DNA of 64,000 bases from NCBI GenBank assembly GCA_009926935.1, contig RFNZ01000009.1, positions 28,171 through 92,170 of the forward strand, written 5' to 3'. Position numbers and translations under genes: made by a program. The stretch's first letter is position 1; every line of letters begins with the position of its first letter. The stretch comes from Pseudomonadota bacterium. GTDB lineage: Bacteria > Pseudomonadota > Alphaproteobacteria > Micavibrionales > UBA1664. Below are positions 1 through 7,772 of this stretch, piece after piece. The notes under the pieces are model-generated. The model was given only the letters and a program-made list of their open reading frames with translations, was not told where the DNA came from and did no database searches.

Positions 1-763
1 TGGCATCCCAAGGCTGGTCACACATTTTGAAATAGAGATCAGTATAGGCTTCGTACGCAATACCGTCGACTGCCGCGTCACGCCTTGTGGGAACGGAGGT
101 CAGTATCCACCGTACCGCGTGCGATCTTGCGCGGTCGCGGTAGGGTTTAAGAAGGGTCCGCAAAAGTTTCTGTTTATCATCCGGCCCTGAAAGGACGGCA
201 CGCTCCGGCAGATTTTGGTAAACCATGATCCGCGTCGTAATCGGCATGCGCATTTCAAGGGTATAGGCAGCAAGGGCTTCGACACCGCGTGCGTCCGTTG
301 CTTCAAGTAGTACGGATAAAAAATTACCGTCATCCACATACACATCAAAACGCGGCGTATCGCGCACACATCTCTCAAAAAGCCGCGCCCCGATATAACG
401 TGCCTGATCACCGATCTCGAGCAGGGGAACTTCCTCGCTACTCTCGACAACGTAAAGCATATCCGCAAGGCGATCCTGCGTATCTCTTGGTGCGGGTGGT
501 TCCTGAAAATCGGCCCAGTTTGACAGCGGGGCGGATGCTAGGCGTTCACGTAAGTCGCTATTGTTTTCAAGCCCGCAAAGGAAAATCTGTATGAGGCGCC
601 GCGCTTTTTGTACGGCACCTATCGCCTCATCTGTTGAAGTGTCTGTGACATAGCTTTGAATAACGGCGTTGATCTCGTTTTCCCACAAAGAGGGTTTTTC
701 GAGAAAACGGCGCAGACGAACAAGATCATCCTGAAAGTACGGCGAGAGAGTCGATAGAATCAT
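1..763 (-). CDS. M29-type aminopeptidase-like protein, 3' end cut by window edge
   Basis: An open frame begins at an ATG at 763 on the minus strand and runs off the left edge without a stop, giving about 254 residues. The last 40 visible residues carry the pattern of M29 metallo-aminopeptidases (AmpS/PepS type): an 'VRW' followed by a 'PT' and a 'DLYF' segment, matching the family's 'RW...PT...A...EEF.DF.Y' stretch, with a preceding conserved 'NLPE' region. The metal-binding half would lie outside the window, so catalytic residues cannot be checked. In known members this stretch lies nearer the N-terminus; here about 85 extra residues precede it. Family call is inference from this one stretch. 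Confidence 0.55.
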   Translation of the reverse strand, partial: MILSTLSPYFQDDLVRLRRFLEKPSLWENEINAVIQSYVTDTSTDEAIGAVQKARRLIQIFLCGLENNSDLRERLASAPLSNWADFQEPPAPRDTQDRLADMLYVVESSEEVPLLEIGDQARYIGARLFERCVRDTPRFDVYVDDGNFLSVLLEATDARGVEALAAYTLEMRMPITTRIMVYQNLPERAVLSGPDDKQKLLRTLLKPYRDRARSHAVRWILTSVPTRRDAAVDGIAYEAYTDLYFKMCDQPWDA

Positions 764-793
764 AGGCGGAAATTATAAAGGACACCGCTACCC

Positions 794-1351
794 TCAGGAA
801 GCGGATAACTTCTTGGTATAGTACCGACCTTCCACAAAGGCGCCGCCCACCATGGCGTAGTAGGGGTGGCGGCCCAAAAGCTCGTACCCGCGGCTTTCGT
901 ATAATTGGATGGCCGCCGTCATGCTCTCGCGGACATCAAGGTTGATGACGGTAAAGCCGGTCTTCAGGGCTTCCTGCTCAACCGTATCAAGCAAAAGGCT
1001 TGAAAGGCCGCGCCCACGCGCCCACGGGCTCACAAAAAGCCCGGTCAGCTGAACACTGTGTTTCTGCGCTTCGTTGTTGGCGGGTGGTTTGATAAGCTGA
1101 CAAGTACCGCAAACAACGCCATCAAGCCGCGCCAAAAAAAGCATCCGCAGGGGCATCGCCACAACGCCGCGCCAGAAACGCTCCATGATATCGCGGGAGG
1201 GAAGCTGAACCCAGCCAAACCCGCCTCCTGCCTTAATGGCGGCGTCCGTCGCATCGCAAAGGTCGTTGAGATCGGCCTCCGATAAAGCGTGTGTCACGAG
1301 TTCGACGCCGAGTTCGGCGTTTTTATTCTGGGAATTTGGGCTCTGGCTCAT
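794..1351 (-). CDS. GNAT-family N-acetyltransferase
   Basis: A 185-residue protein with the GNAT fold signature: a central strand ending in 'LTGLFVSP' followed by the acetyl-CoA pyrophosphate loop 'RGRGLSSLLL' (about residues 103-122), then 'NLDVRESMTAAIQLYESRGY', the helix-strand typical of the GNAT C-terminal half. The substrate cannot be read from sequence. It is transcribed with the aminopeptidase gene 31 bp downstream, so the two may form an operon. The start at 1351 has no strong Shine-Dalgarno sequence. Confidence 0.85.
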   Translation of the reverse strand: MSQSPNSQNKNAELGVELVTHALSEADLNDLCDATDAAIKAGGGFGWVQLPSRDIMERFWRGVVAMPLRMLFLARLDGVVCGTCQLIKPPANNEAQKHSVQLTGLFVSPWARGRGLSSLLLDTVEQEALKTGFTVINLDVRESMTAAIQLYESRGYELLGRHPYYAMVGGAFVEGRYYTKKLSAS

Positions 1352-1423
1352 AAGGTTCAGGATAGCGCGAGAGTCATGAAAAAAAAGAAAATGTTAGAAA
1401 AAATTCGATGTTGTGTTGCAGCA

Positions 1424-2596
1424 CTAACGCAGGTCCGCACGGTCCTGCCAGCGACGAGGTTCGCGCACATACGTATCGTTTGCCGGCGGGGCGCTTGATG
1501 TTGGCGTGGGGGTGGAAGTGATGGGTGGCACCGCGGGTTTTTCACCACGGGCCATATATTGGTCACGGCTTTTGATACCAAGCATAAGGAAGGCCGGTTC
1601 TACATGAGAAAATCTGCGCCGCTCGTATTTGGCGAGCACCTGAAGCGCACGACTGATGGAAAGTCTTGGCGTGGCCAGCACCCAAAAATCGCGCCCATCC
1701 TCAAGCATGGTTCGGTTATTGAGGGTCTCGCCCTCAAGCCCCTTCATCAAAAGGCCTGGAATGGCAGTATGAACGATAGAAGCGATCCCGCTCATTGATG
1801 GCAGCACGGCATCGACGGCACGGCCAAAAAGCTTGTGTAAGGCGTTTTCCTTGGCTTTTTCAACCTGCTTGTCCGTGACTCTAAAGAGGAACAGTCGCGG
1901 CGTATCTTTTGCTTGCCCGCCACGAAGTGCTTCGAGTTTTCGAATACCGCGTTTTTTCCGGCCCTCAAAAGTACGGTTTGCACGCCTCGCAAGATCAAGA
2001 ACAAGTTGCCCTAAAGAAGAATCACGGTCAGATACCACGAAGCGTTTGCAGGACTGCACGGCGGATCGCGTATTAAACCAAAGCTGCCCGAGACCGGCTT
2101 GTCCGCGCAGTTCTTTTGCGGTTTCAAGATAATGCAGTACATCAGCAATATCATGTGCCGGCACCGACAAGTAATCTTCTGCGCCTACAGTCTTGCGAAA
2201 AACGTCAATACCCATGAGGCCATTGGTGGGGTCTGATATCTGTGTGTTGAAGTCGTCGCTCAACCCGTCAAAACCAACAACATCTTTGCCCATATTGACG
2301 TTAACAAGAATGGGTTTGCCGGCAAGCAGTGCGGCTTTAAAACTTTCATGGATTTTCGCGTCATGCGGGTTTTCGGTGTAGTCGCATCCGTCCATGTGGG
2401 TAGCCCTGAAATGGGCAACCTTGTCATACCCGCCATTAGTCTTTGTAGCACGCACATGGACAGCGGGCCCGCCACACTGCGTGCAGCATAGCCTGTCCTC
2501 GGCAGCGAAGGTCACGTACTCGTGTTTCGTGTGCTCATCGGCTCGGATGACCTTAAAACCATCCCCGTGCTTGTCTTTAAGTCGTGCGGAAAGCAT
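1424..2596 (-). CDS. Conserved hypothetical protein with N-terminal CxxC / His / Cys metal-binding motif
   Basis: A 390-residue protein. Near the N-terminus (about residues 37-75) it has 'CCTQCGG', then 'HFRATHMDGC', a spacing reminiscent of the zinc-binding module at the start of CoiA-like competence or nuclease proteins ('CP.C...HF.H'). The remaining 300 residues match nothing I recognise; a basic stretch of Arg/Lys (about residues 210-230) could contact nucleic acid. No signal peptide or membrane segment. Function unknown; the CoiA comparison is a weak inference from the motif only. Confidence 0.7.
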   Translation of the reverse strand: MLSARLKDKHGDGFKVIRADEHTKHEYVTFAAEDRLCCTQCGGPAVHVRATKTNGGYDKVAHFRATHMDGCDYTENPHDAKIHESFKAALLAGKPILVNVNMGKDVVGFDGLSDDFNTQISDPTNGLMGIDVFRKTVGAEDYLSVPAHDIADVLHYLETAKELRGQAGLGQLWFNTRSAVQSCKRFVVSDRDSSLGQLVLDLARRANRTFEGRKKRGIRKLEALRGGQAKDTPRLFLFRVTDKQVEKAKENALHKLFGRAVDAVLPSMSGIASIVHTAIPGLLMKGLEGETLNNRTMLEDGRDFWVLATPRLSISRALQVLAKYERRRFSHVEPAFLMLGIKSRDQYMARGEKPAVPPITSTPTPTSSAPPANDTYVREPRRWQDRADLR

Positions 2597-2640
2597 GGTG
2601 TTTTTTACACTATGTAAAAGTATTCTGCAACTTCATGAGC

Positions 2641-3159
2641 TTAACCCCGCGCCCGCCTCAGATAAACATAGAAAGCGCCACCCCCGCCGTGACGGCCTTT
2701 GGCAGGCGTAGCCTTAAGCACAAAAGGGGCCAGGGCGGGTGAGTCCAGCCAGTCGGTCAGGTTGTTGCGCAAAACCCCGCCTCCACGGCTGCCCTTGCCT
2801 GTAATGACAAGGACACACCGCATACCCCGCTTATGAGCCGCGGGTATAAAAGCATTGAGTGCATCAATAGCCTGCGCCTGACTATGCCCATGAAGGTCAA
2901 GAACGGCTTCTATCGCCATTTGCCCGCGTTCCAGTTTTTGCAGGGTTCTGCGGTCAAGATCACGGGAAAGGGAAGGGTTATCCGGCAACGCCCTATCCGG
3001 CACAACGGCTGTATGCTGGGGCAACTTGTGGCGCTTGGCCTCAGGCGGTGTGGCCTTGGGTGCAGGGGGCACGCGGCCATCAAGCGGCTTTACATCTTGT
3101 GTTACAAGCTGCCAGAGCGCCTCATCCTCGTCGTCCTTGTCTTTGCCGCGTCGCGCCAT
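2641..3159 (-). CDS. Smr-domain protein (possible endonuclease)
   Basis: A protein with a charged, disordered N-terminal half and a C-terminal Smr domain (last ~90 residues): 'LDLHGHS' followed by 'LVITGKGSRGGGVLRN' and a C-terminal 'GGGGAFYVYLRR', which are the LDxH and TGxG hallmarks of the stand-alone Smr family related to the MutS2 C-terminus. Family members nick or bind branched DNA or act on RNA; which applies here is unknown. The frame is open to 3210; the internal ATG at 3159 is preferred because it leaves room for a promoter in the divergent gap with the next gene. Starts at 3195 or 3210 remain possible. Confidence 0.85.
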   Translation of the reverse strand: MARRGKDKDDEDEALWQLVTQDVKPLDGRVPPAPKATPPEAKRHKLPQHTAVVPDRALPDNPSLSRDLDRRTLQKLERGQMAIEAVLDLHGHSQAQAIDALNAFIPAAHKRGMRCVLVITGKGSRGGGVLRNNLTDWLDSPALAPFVLKATPAKGRHGGGGAFYVYLRRARG

Positions 3160-3230
3160 TTCCATTTCGCCATAAATCTGCTTTAACTTGATCATAGAGT
3201 GAGTAAGCAACGGAAAAAAGACCGGAGACC

Positions 3231-3977
3231 ATGACTCGTTTCACACTTCTTGCCCTTTTCGTGACTTTTCTGTTGGCGGCTCCACTTGCAATGGCCGAGG
3301 ATACAGCTGCGCCGGAAAAGCCGAAATCAGCAACCCCGACGCTCCTGCTCAAGCAATATCAGGCATCTCACCCTGAAAAATTTCTGCTTGCCTTCAACAA
3401 GATAGCCAAGCTCCAGCCCGACTTTCTGGAATGGGCCAAAAAATCGCCCTTCCTCAAGGATGCCAAGGAATCCGACAAGGACGTAATTATAAACCGCGAG
3501 AGCAACAGGCTCTCCCAGGCTTTTTCAGCCATGACGCCGGATGAAGCACTGGTGGTTCATGTCAATATCCGGTTCGATGATTACAGCACGCTTCAGGAGG
3601 TGTTGAACCTGAGCGAGTTTACGCCAAAAACTTTTTTCAGCTTTTCTATCTACGATCAGAATGTCGCAGTCGTACCGAAAGACATCGCCAAATTTGGCAC
3701 CATCAACATGCCAAAAGCCGACATGGATGAAATGCTCTCCAAAGCACAGGGCAGCGACGTGAAGGCTGAAATCCTTTTAAAACCGGTCGTAGCCGACGCA
3801 CGCGAAACATTTAAAATAGGCAGTACGCCTTATTGGCTCCTTCTGTCCGAAATAGGCGAGATCAGGTTCTGGTCGGACAAGCCCGAACCCCAGCTCCTCT
3901 GGATGTACCGCGCTGACTGGTACAAACCGAAAGAGGACAAGGCCCTGATGGATCTCAAGGGTGCAGGTGGATTATAG
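3231..3977 (+). CDS. Exported protein of unknown function
   Basis: A 248-residue protein with a clear Sec signal peptide (residues 1-22, hydrophobic core 'LLALFVTFLLAA', likely cleavage after 'AMA'). The mature part is soluble with no recognisable catalytic motif. It ends in a hydrophobic/aromatic stretch including 'PYWLLLSE'. The next gene starts 8 bp downstream in the same direction, so the two are probably co-transcribed. Not recognised. Confidence 0.75.
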   Translation: MTRFTLLALFVTFLLAAPLAMAEDTAAPEKPKSATPTLLLKQYQASHPEKFLLAFNKIAKLQPDFLEWAKKSPFLKDAKESDKDVIINRESNRLSQAFSAMTPDEALVVHVNIRFDDYSTLQEVLNLSEFTPKTFFSFSIYDQNVAVVPKDIAKFGTINMPKADMDEMLSKAQGSDVKAEILLKPVVADARETFKIGSTPYWLLLSEIGEIRFWSDKPEPQLLWMYRADWYKPKEDKALMDLKGAGGL

Positions 3978-3985
3978 GGAGGGAA

Positions 3986-4543
3986 ATGCCGCGGATCGAC
4001 CAGCCAACGACGCCTTTCGTGGCCTCACGCGACCCCCGAAAAACCGAGGATACGGACACACGGCAGGCGCTCCAGCGTCATGACCCCGAGTTTCATAAAA
4101 AGAAAAAAGACGAAAAAGAGGAAGGCGGTTTCAAAGACCCGTATGAAGACCTGACGGATGTCTCGGTCGCGGCCCTGCGCAACTTCCTGCTGGGCCTTCT
4201 GGACCGTCTGCCGCAAGCGGAGGATACACAAAACACCGTAGCCGCCCCCCAGCAGGAAACACGGCCTGCAGCAAATCCAAAGGCGGCTGCAGCCATCAAC
4301 GCCTACCAAACAGGCGCAAGCCGCGGGGCTTCAGGGCCAGCGCCGGCACCCATCCAGCAACCAAAGTCACAAACAAGCGCGCTGGATACCGCAGCATCAA
4401 ACCTGGACCGTGCAACACTTCTGGAACTGATCCGTGACCTTGATCGCCTCGCGGCCGAGGGCGTAAACGCGATCTCTCTCGAAAAAGGCGCAGGGGGTTT
4501 TCTTGAAAACATACGCATGGCTGTTACAAGGGCGCGCGGATAA
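3986..4543 (+). CDS. Hypothetical cytoplasmic protein
   Basis: A 185-residue protein preceded by 'GGGAGGGAAATG', a good ribosome binding site. The N-terminal third is highly charged (a run of Lys/Glu around residues 37-50), the middle is Ala/Pro/Gln-rich and probably disordered, and the C-terminal 45 residues form a predicted helix. No signal peptide or known domain. Its 8-bp spacing behind the exported protein suggests an operon. Function unknown. Confidence 0.65.
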   Translation: MPRIDQPTTPFVASRDPRKTEDTDTRQALQRHDPEFHKKKKDEKEEGGFKDPYEDLTDVSVAALRNFLLGLLDRLPQAEDTQNTVAAPQQETRPAANPKAAAAINAYQTGASRGASGPAPAPIQQPKSQTSALDTAASNLDRATLLELIRDLDRLAAEGVNAISLEKGAGGFLENIRMAVTRARG

Positions 4544-4826
4544 TCTCGCGAGGTGCATAAAATCTTTTTTGTTTCCCGGACGATTCAGATAGAATCAGAT
4601 TATTAGGTTCCTCCAAGCTACGGTGATCCGCCGTTGTCCCAGCCAGTCCAGGCATCCCATCCCGACCTCTTCCGCCCCGAACCTCTGGGCGTACCGCAAA
4701 ACGCATCCATATTTTTAGTGCCCTCGTACGATCGTACGCCGTTCCACATGTTGGGTCGGCGCCGAAACGACGTAGGGCCTGTTCCTGTTTCTTAAAAACT
4801 CAAACCCAAACGAAAAGGAATCGCCC
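4544..4826. other. Non-coding gap upstream of phoH with a perfect palindrome
   Basis: This 283-bp gap contains no convincing gene. It holds a small inverted repeat GATTC-AGATA-GAATC near 4582-4596, a C-rich unstructured-looking stretch (about 4625-4700) and a perfect 14-bp palindrome CGTACGATCGTACG at 4725-4738. The phoH ribosome binding site AAAAGGA lies just before 4827. The palindrome is the best candidate for a regulator site. Confidence 0.5.
4725..4738. promoter_or_regulatory. Perfect 14-bp palindrome, candidate operator of phoH
   Basis: CGTACGATCGTACG reads identically on both strands. It sits 88 bp upstream of the phoH start in a gene-free gap. A dyad of this size is typical of dimeric repressor or activator sites, but no regulator can be named and no second copy was noticed in the window. 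Confidence 0.35.
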
Positions 4827-5594
4827 ATGAGCAAAATGTCCCGGAAAGCCCAAAAACAGCACAGCTTCCGCAGCATCAAGGGTGGTAAACCGCACAACGA
4901 CATGGGATACCCCGCAGAAGACACGGGCTGGGATCCGCTCGCAGGCCAGATCGACAGAAACCGCGACCAGTCATACATCAAAACCGTGAAGCCACGCACG
5001 GAAGGCCAAAAGGAGCTGATGGACAGCATCAAGCATCACGCCCTGACGCTAGCGATAGGCCCCGCCGGTACCGGTAAAACCTACCTTGCCATCTCGGCAG
5101 CCGTGGAAGCCCTTGAAGAAGAGCGGGTAGACCGCATCATCCTTTCAAGACCGGCAATGGAAGCGGGTGAGAGCATCGGATTCCTGCCCGGCGATATGCA
5201 CGAGAAAATGGCCCCATACCTGCGTCCTTTATATGACGCGCTGGGTGACAGGCTGGGCGGCAAGCGTGTACGGCAGTACATGGATGACGGCACGATCGAG
5301 ATCGCGCCTATCGGCTTCATGCGCGGGCGTACCCTCAACAACGCGTTCATTGTTGTGGACGAGGCACAAAACTGCACGTACCAGCAGCTTAAAATGTTGC
5401 TTTCCCGCCTTGGCTGGAACTCGACGATGGTGGTCACAGGCGACCCCGAGCAATCGGATCTGCTTCCCGGCCTTTCCGGCCTCTCGCAGGTATCGGACAA
5501 GCTGGTTAAGTGCCCGAACATCGGCATCGTAAAGCTCAAGGCATCGGATATCGTGCGCCATCCGCTGGTTGCCGAAATGCTCTCGGTGCTCTAG
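4827..5594 (+). CDS. phoH: PhoH-family ATPase
   Basis: A 255-residue protein with the PhoH P-loop: Walker A 'GPAGTGKT' at about residues 78-85, Walker B 'VVDEAQN' near residue 176 and the downstream 'MVVTGDPEQSDL' motif, all diagnostic of the PhoH family of RNA-linked ATPases. The basic N-terminal 60 residues are variable. Start chosen at 4827 because AAAAGGA precedes it at good distance. The SCO1-like gene follows after 11 bp, so co-transcription is likely. The physiological role (RNA metabolism, stress) is family knowledge and not proven here. Confidence 0.93.
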   Translation: MSKMSRKAQKQHSFRSIKGGKPHNDMGYPAEDTGWDPLAGQIDRNRDQSYIKTVKPRTEGQKELMDSIKHHALTLAIGPAGTGKTYLAISAAVEALEEERVDRIILSRPAMEAGESIGFLPGDMHEKMAPYLRPLYDALGDRLGGKRVRQYMDDGTIEIAPIGFMRGRTLNNAFIVVDEAQNCTYQQLKMLLSRLGWNSTMVVTGDPEQSDLLPGLSGLSQVSDKLVKCPNIGIVKLKASDIVRHPLVAEMLSVL

Positions 5595-5605
5595 ATAAAC
5601 GGGGC

Positions 5606-6214
5606 ATGACCCCAAAAATTCGCATCATCATAAGCGTGCTGGTGGGGGTGGCCTTGGCCGCCCTCATCGCTTTTGTGCAAACCCCGAAGCCCGAGGCAGG
5701 CGGCATACTGGGCAAACCCTTCGGCGGCAATTTTGCGGGCCTCACGGACGAGGACGGAAAACCCGTGACAGCAGAGAGCTTTGCCGGCCAGTACGAGCTT
5801 GTCTTTTTCGGTTTTACCTATTGCCCGTCAATCTGCCCGACGGAGCTTCAGAAAATAGCGAGCGTCCTCAAAAAACTGCCACCGGCGGATGCGGCCAAAA
5901 TCACGCCCATCTTTGTCAGTGTTGACCCCGAACGCGATACGCCAAAACTCCTTAAGGATTACACGGCCCTGCATCACCCCGCCATTATTGGCCTGACGGG
6001 GACAGAAGCCGCTATCGAAAAAGTCAAAAAGGACTGGAAGGTCTATGCCGCCAAAACCACGCAAGATGGTATGAGCACCTATATGGTGGATCACTCGGCT
6101 TTCCTGTATTTCAGGGCACCCGACGGGCGGCTTCTGGGCCTTTTCAGCACAACCGACACACCCGCAGCAGTGCTTGAATCCGTTAAGGCTTCCTTAACAC
6201 AAGACAACCCTTAA
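5606..6214 (+). CDS. SCO1/SenC-type copper chaperone
   Basis: A 202-residue membrane-anchored protein: an N-terminal transmembrane anchor (about residues 6-22) followed by a thioredoxin-fold domain. The copper ligands of the SCO family are present: Cys73 and Cys77 in 'YCPSICP' and His163 in 'VDHSAF'. The 'SVDPERDTP' loop is also typical. SCO proteins deliver copper to the CuA centre of cytochrome oxidase in the periplasm. The frame is open from 5510, but the ATG at 5606, after the phoH stop, puts the anchor at the N-terminus. Confidence 0.93.
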   Translation: MTPKIRIIISVLVGVALAALIAFVQTPKPEAGGILGKPFGGNFAGLTDEDGKPVTAESFAGQYELVFFGFTYCPSICPTELQKIASVLKKLPPADAAKITPIFVSVDPERDTPKLLKDYTALHHPAIIGLTGTEAAIEKVKKDWKVYAAKTTQDGMSTYMVDHSAFLYFRAPDGRLLGLFSTTDTPAAVLESVKASLTQDNP

Positions 6215-6297
6215 ATGATGCTTTGCCAAAGCCCCCTGTTTTTTGGTAAAATAAACAAAACAAGACCCGATTTGGGGTATGGCAGGGTATTAGAGGC

Positions 6298-7662
6298 ATG
6301 GTCGGTCTATTCAGGCATTCGCTGCGTTCAATCCTCTTTGGCGTAATTCTTCTAGCAGGGCTTGGTTTGGCTTCGCTGCCCGCATCAGCCGCGTGCGTAT
6401 GCGTAGGCGCCGTAACCCAGCTTATAGGATCGGGCCAAAACGGCTCCAGCGTCTGCGACTGCGTCGCCAACAAAATTGTAGGCAAAACGACAACCTTCCC
6501 ATGGAAACTGCCCGGTATAACCGGAACAATTCCCGGCGCAAGCCAGCTTACGAGCCTTGTCGACTATTTTGAAAACGTTTTCTGGCCACGCTGGATAGCG
6601 ATGGAACAGAAGATGAAGCAGGGTGAAGCCCAAAATCTGGCCGCCACGACACATACCGACATTCAGCTTCTGGACGCGCAGCAATTCGGTAACTTTACCC
6701 GCGAAAGAGATAAAGCAACGGCAGAGGTAGTTGTAGGAAACCTTGGCAGAACCGATGTCGCATGCCCTGAAGCAACCATGTTATCCCCTCTATCCGGTGC
6801 CAGAGTAGTTGCAAGGATAGAGGCGCATAATCTACTTAATACGGCCATTGAAACCCGCGACGGTTCATCAAAAAATCCGGATGCGGCAAACGGCCTCGTA
6901 AATTTCTATAACAAGATGATCGATAAGCGAAACGAGCTGGAGCTCTGCAACCCTGAAGGCAATAACGGGATGGATGCCGAATGGTGCAAAAACTCTAAGC
7001 CGGCTATACGGAACGCTGACGTTAACCCGTCTGTGATTGAAGCTTCAGCTATGCTGGGCAACAATAAAGAAGAGAAGAACTTCCACGAATATGCCGTCAG
7101 ACTTAAAGACAACCTATTTGCTTTCATTTTCACGCCACTGAGAAAAGATCAGGTAAGCGGAACTGTATCTAACCAGGTCAAGGAAGTGTTATTTGATAGA
7201 CTGAAATTCAATACACAAGTCTCAAACTTGGAGCTTCCTTTCGCTCTAGATATAACAGATAGACGGCCATTACCGGGCGTAGATGCGGCGATTAAAAAAG
7301 CCTATGAAGAACAACTAAAATTGGTTGGCATTGATCCTGCAAATGCACAAAGTGCAGCAGCTCCTCTATATATGGATATGCAGTCGAAAGACCTCTCTAA
7401 GCTCTCCATGGAAGAAATATACTTCAGGCAGAAAAACCTTGATCCTAGCGAGATAGGAAGAGTTGCAGGTGCATCTGCACTTAATCTTCAGAACATCGCA
7501 ACATATCAGACTTTTAAAATAATGAATTCCCTCGTTCTGCTGTTTGATATTCGGCAGGAGCTGCGCATGACTAACAAGCTTCTTGGGACGATAGGCAGCT
7601 TGCTGGCCGCAGACCGTCACCAGGCGATTGAAGCTAAAATCCAGTCAGTCTCTACCAACTAA
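6298..7662 (+). CDS. Secreted protein with CxC...CxC motif, unknown; possibly linked to type IV secretion
   Basis: A 454-residue protein with a signal peptide (residues 1-32, cleavage after 'ASA'). The mature N-terminus carries two CxC pairs ('CVC' and 'CDC', about 20 residues apart), then a hydrophobic/aromatic 'YFENVFWPRWIAMEQKMK' helix, followed by a mainly helical body. Further cysteines at 'VACPEA', 'LCNPEG' and 'WCKNS' suggest disulfides. The C-terminal ~80 residues are helical. It resembles in general build the exported minor components of conjugation systems, but I do not recognise the family. It stands alone between the SCO gene and flgK. Confidence 0.7.
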   Translation: MVGLFRHSLRSILFGVILLAGLGLASLPASAACVCVGAVTQLIGSGQNGSSVCDCVANKIVGKTTTFPWKLPGITGTIPGASQLTSLVDYFENVFWPRWIAMEQKMKQGEAQNLAATTHTDIQLLDAQQFGNFTRERDKATAEVVVGNLGRTDVACPEATMLSPLSGARVVARIEAHNLLNTAIETRDGSSKNPDAANGLVNFYNKMIDKRNELELCNPEGNNGMDAEWCKNSKPAIRNADVNPSVIEASAMLGNNKEEKNFHEYAVRLKDNLFAFIFTPLRKDQVSGTVSNQVKEVLFDRLKFNTQVSNLELPFALDITDRRPLPGVDAAIKKAYEEQLKLVGIDPANAQSAAAPLYMDMQSKDLSKLSMEEIYFRQKNLDPSEIGRVAGASALNLQNIATYQTFKIMNSLVLLFDIRQELRMTNKLLGTIGSLLAADRHQAIEAKIQSVSTN

Positions 7663-7692
7663 TCTTTTCTCATAACAACGTGTGAGGGCCGT

Positions 7693-7709
7693 CTGGCACG
7701 GTCCTTGCA
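7693..7709 (+). promoter_or_regulatory. Sigma-54 (-24/-12) promoter of flgK-flgL
   Basis: The element reads CTGGCACG-gtcc-TTGCA, an exact match to the RpoN consensus TGGCACG-N4-TTGC with GG and GC dinucleotides at correct spacing. It lies 64-80 bp upstream of flgK and points towards it. Late flagellar genes in many alphaproteobacteria depend on sigma-54 with a FlbD-type activator; the activator site was not located. Confidence 0.85.
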
Positions 7710-7772
7710 AATCTCTTGTTCTGTAGCTTGGCCCCAAAAGGCACAGCTTTGAAAAACAAGGGATTTTAGGCT

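Noticed and set aside
1..594. Two complete frames (minus 100-468, plus 289-594) near the left edge
   Set aside because: They lie in other frames of the longer open minus-strand frame 763-1, which has clear family similarity.
4655..4700. Stretch resembling the 'CATCCCATCCCGA' part of 5S rRNA
   Set aside because: Only a short C-rich stretch matches; the rest of the 5S fold and the flanking rRNA genes are absent.
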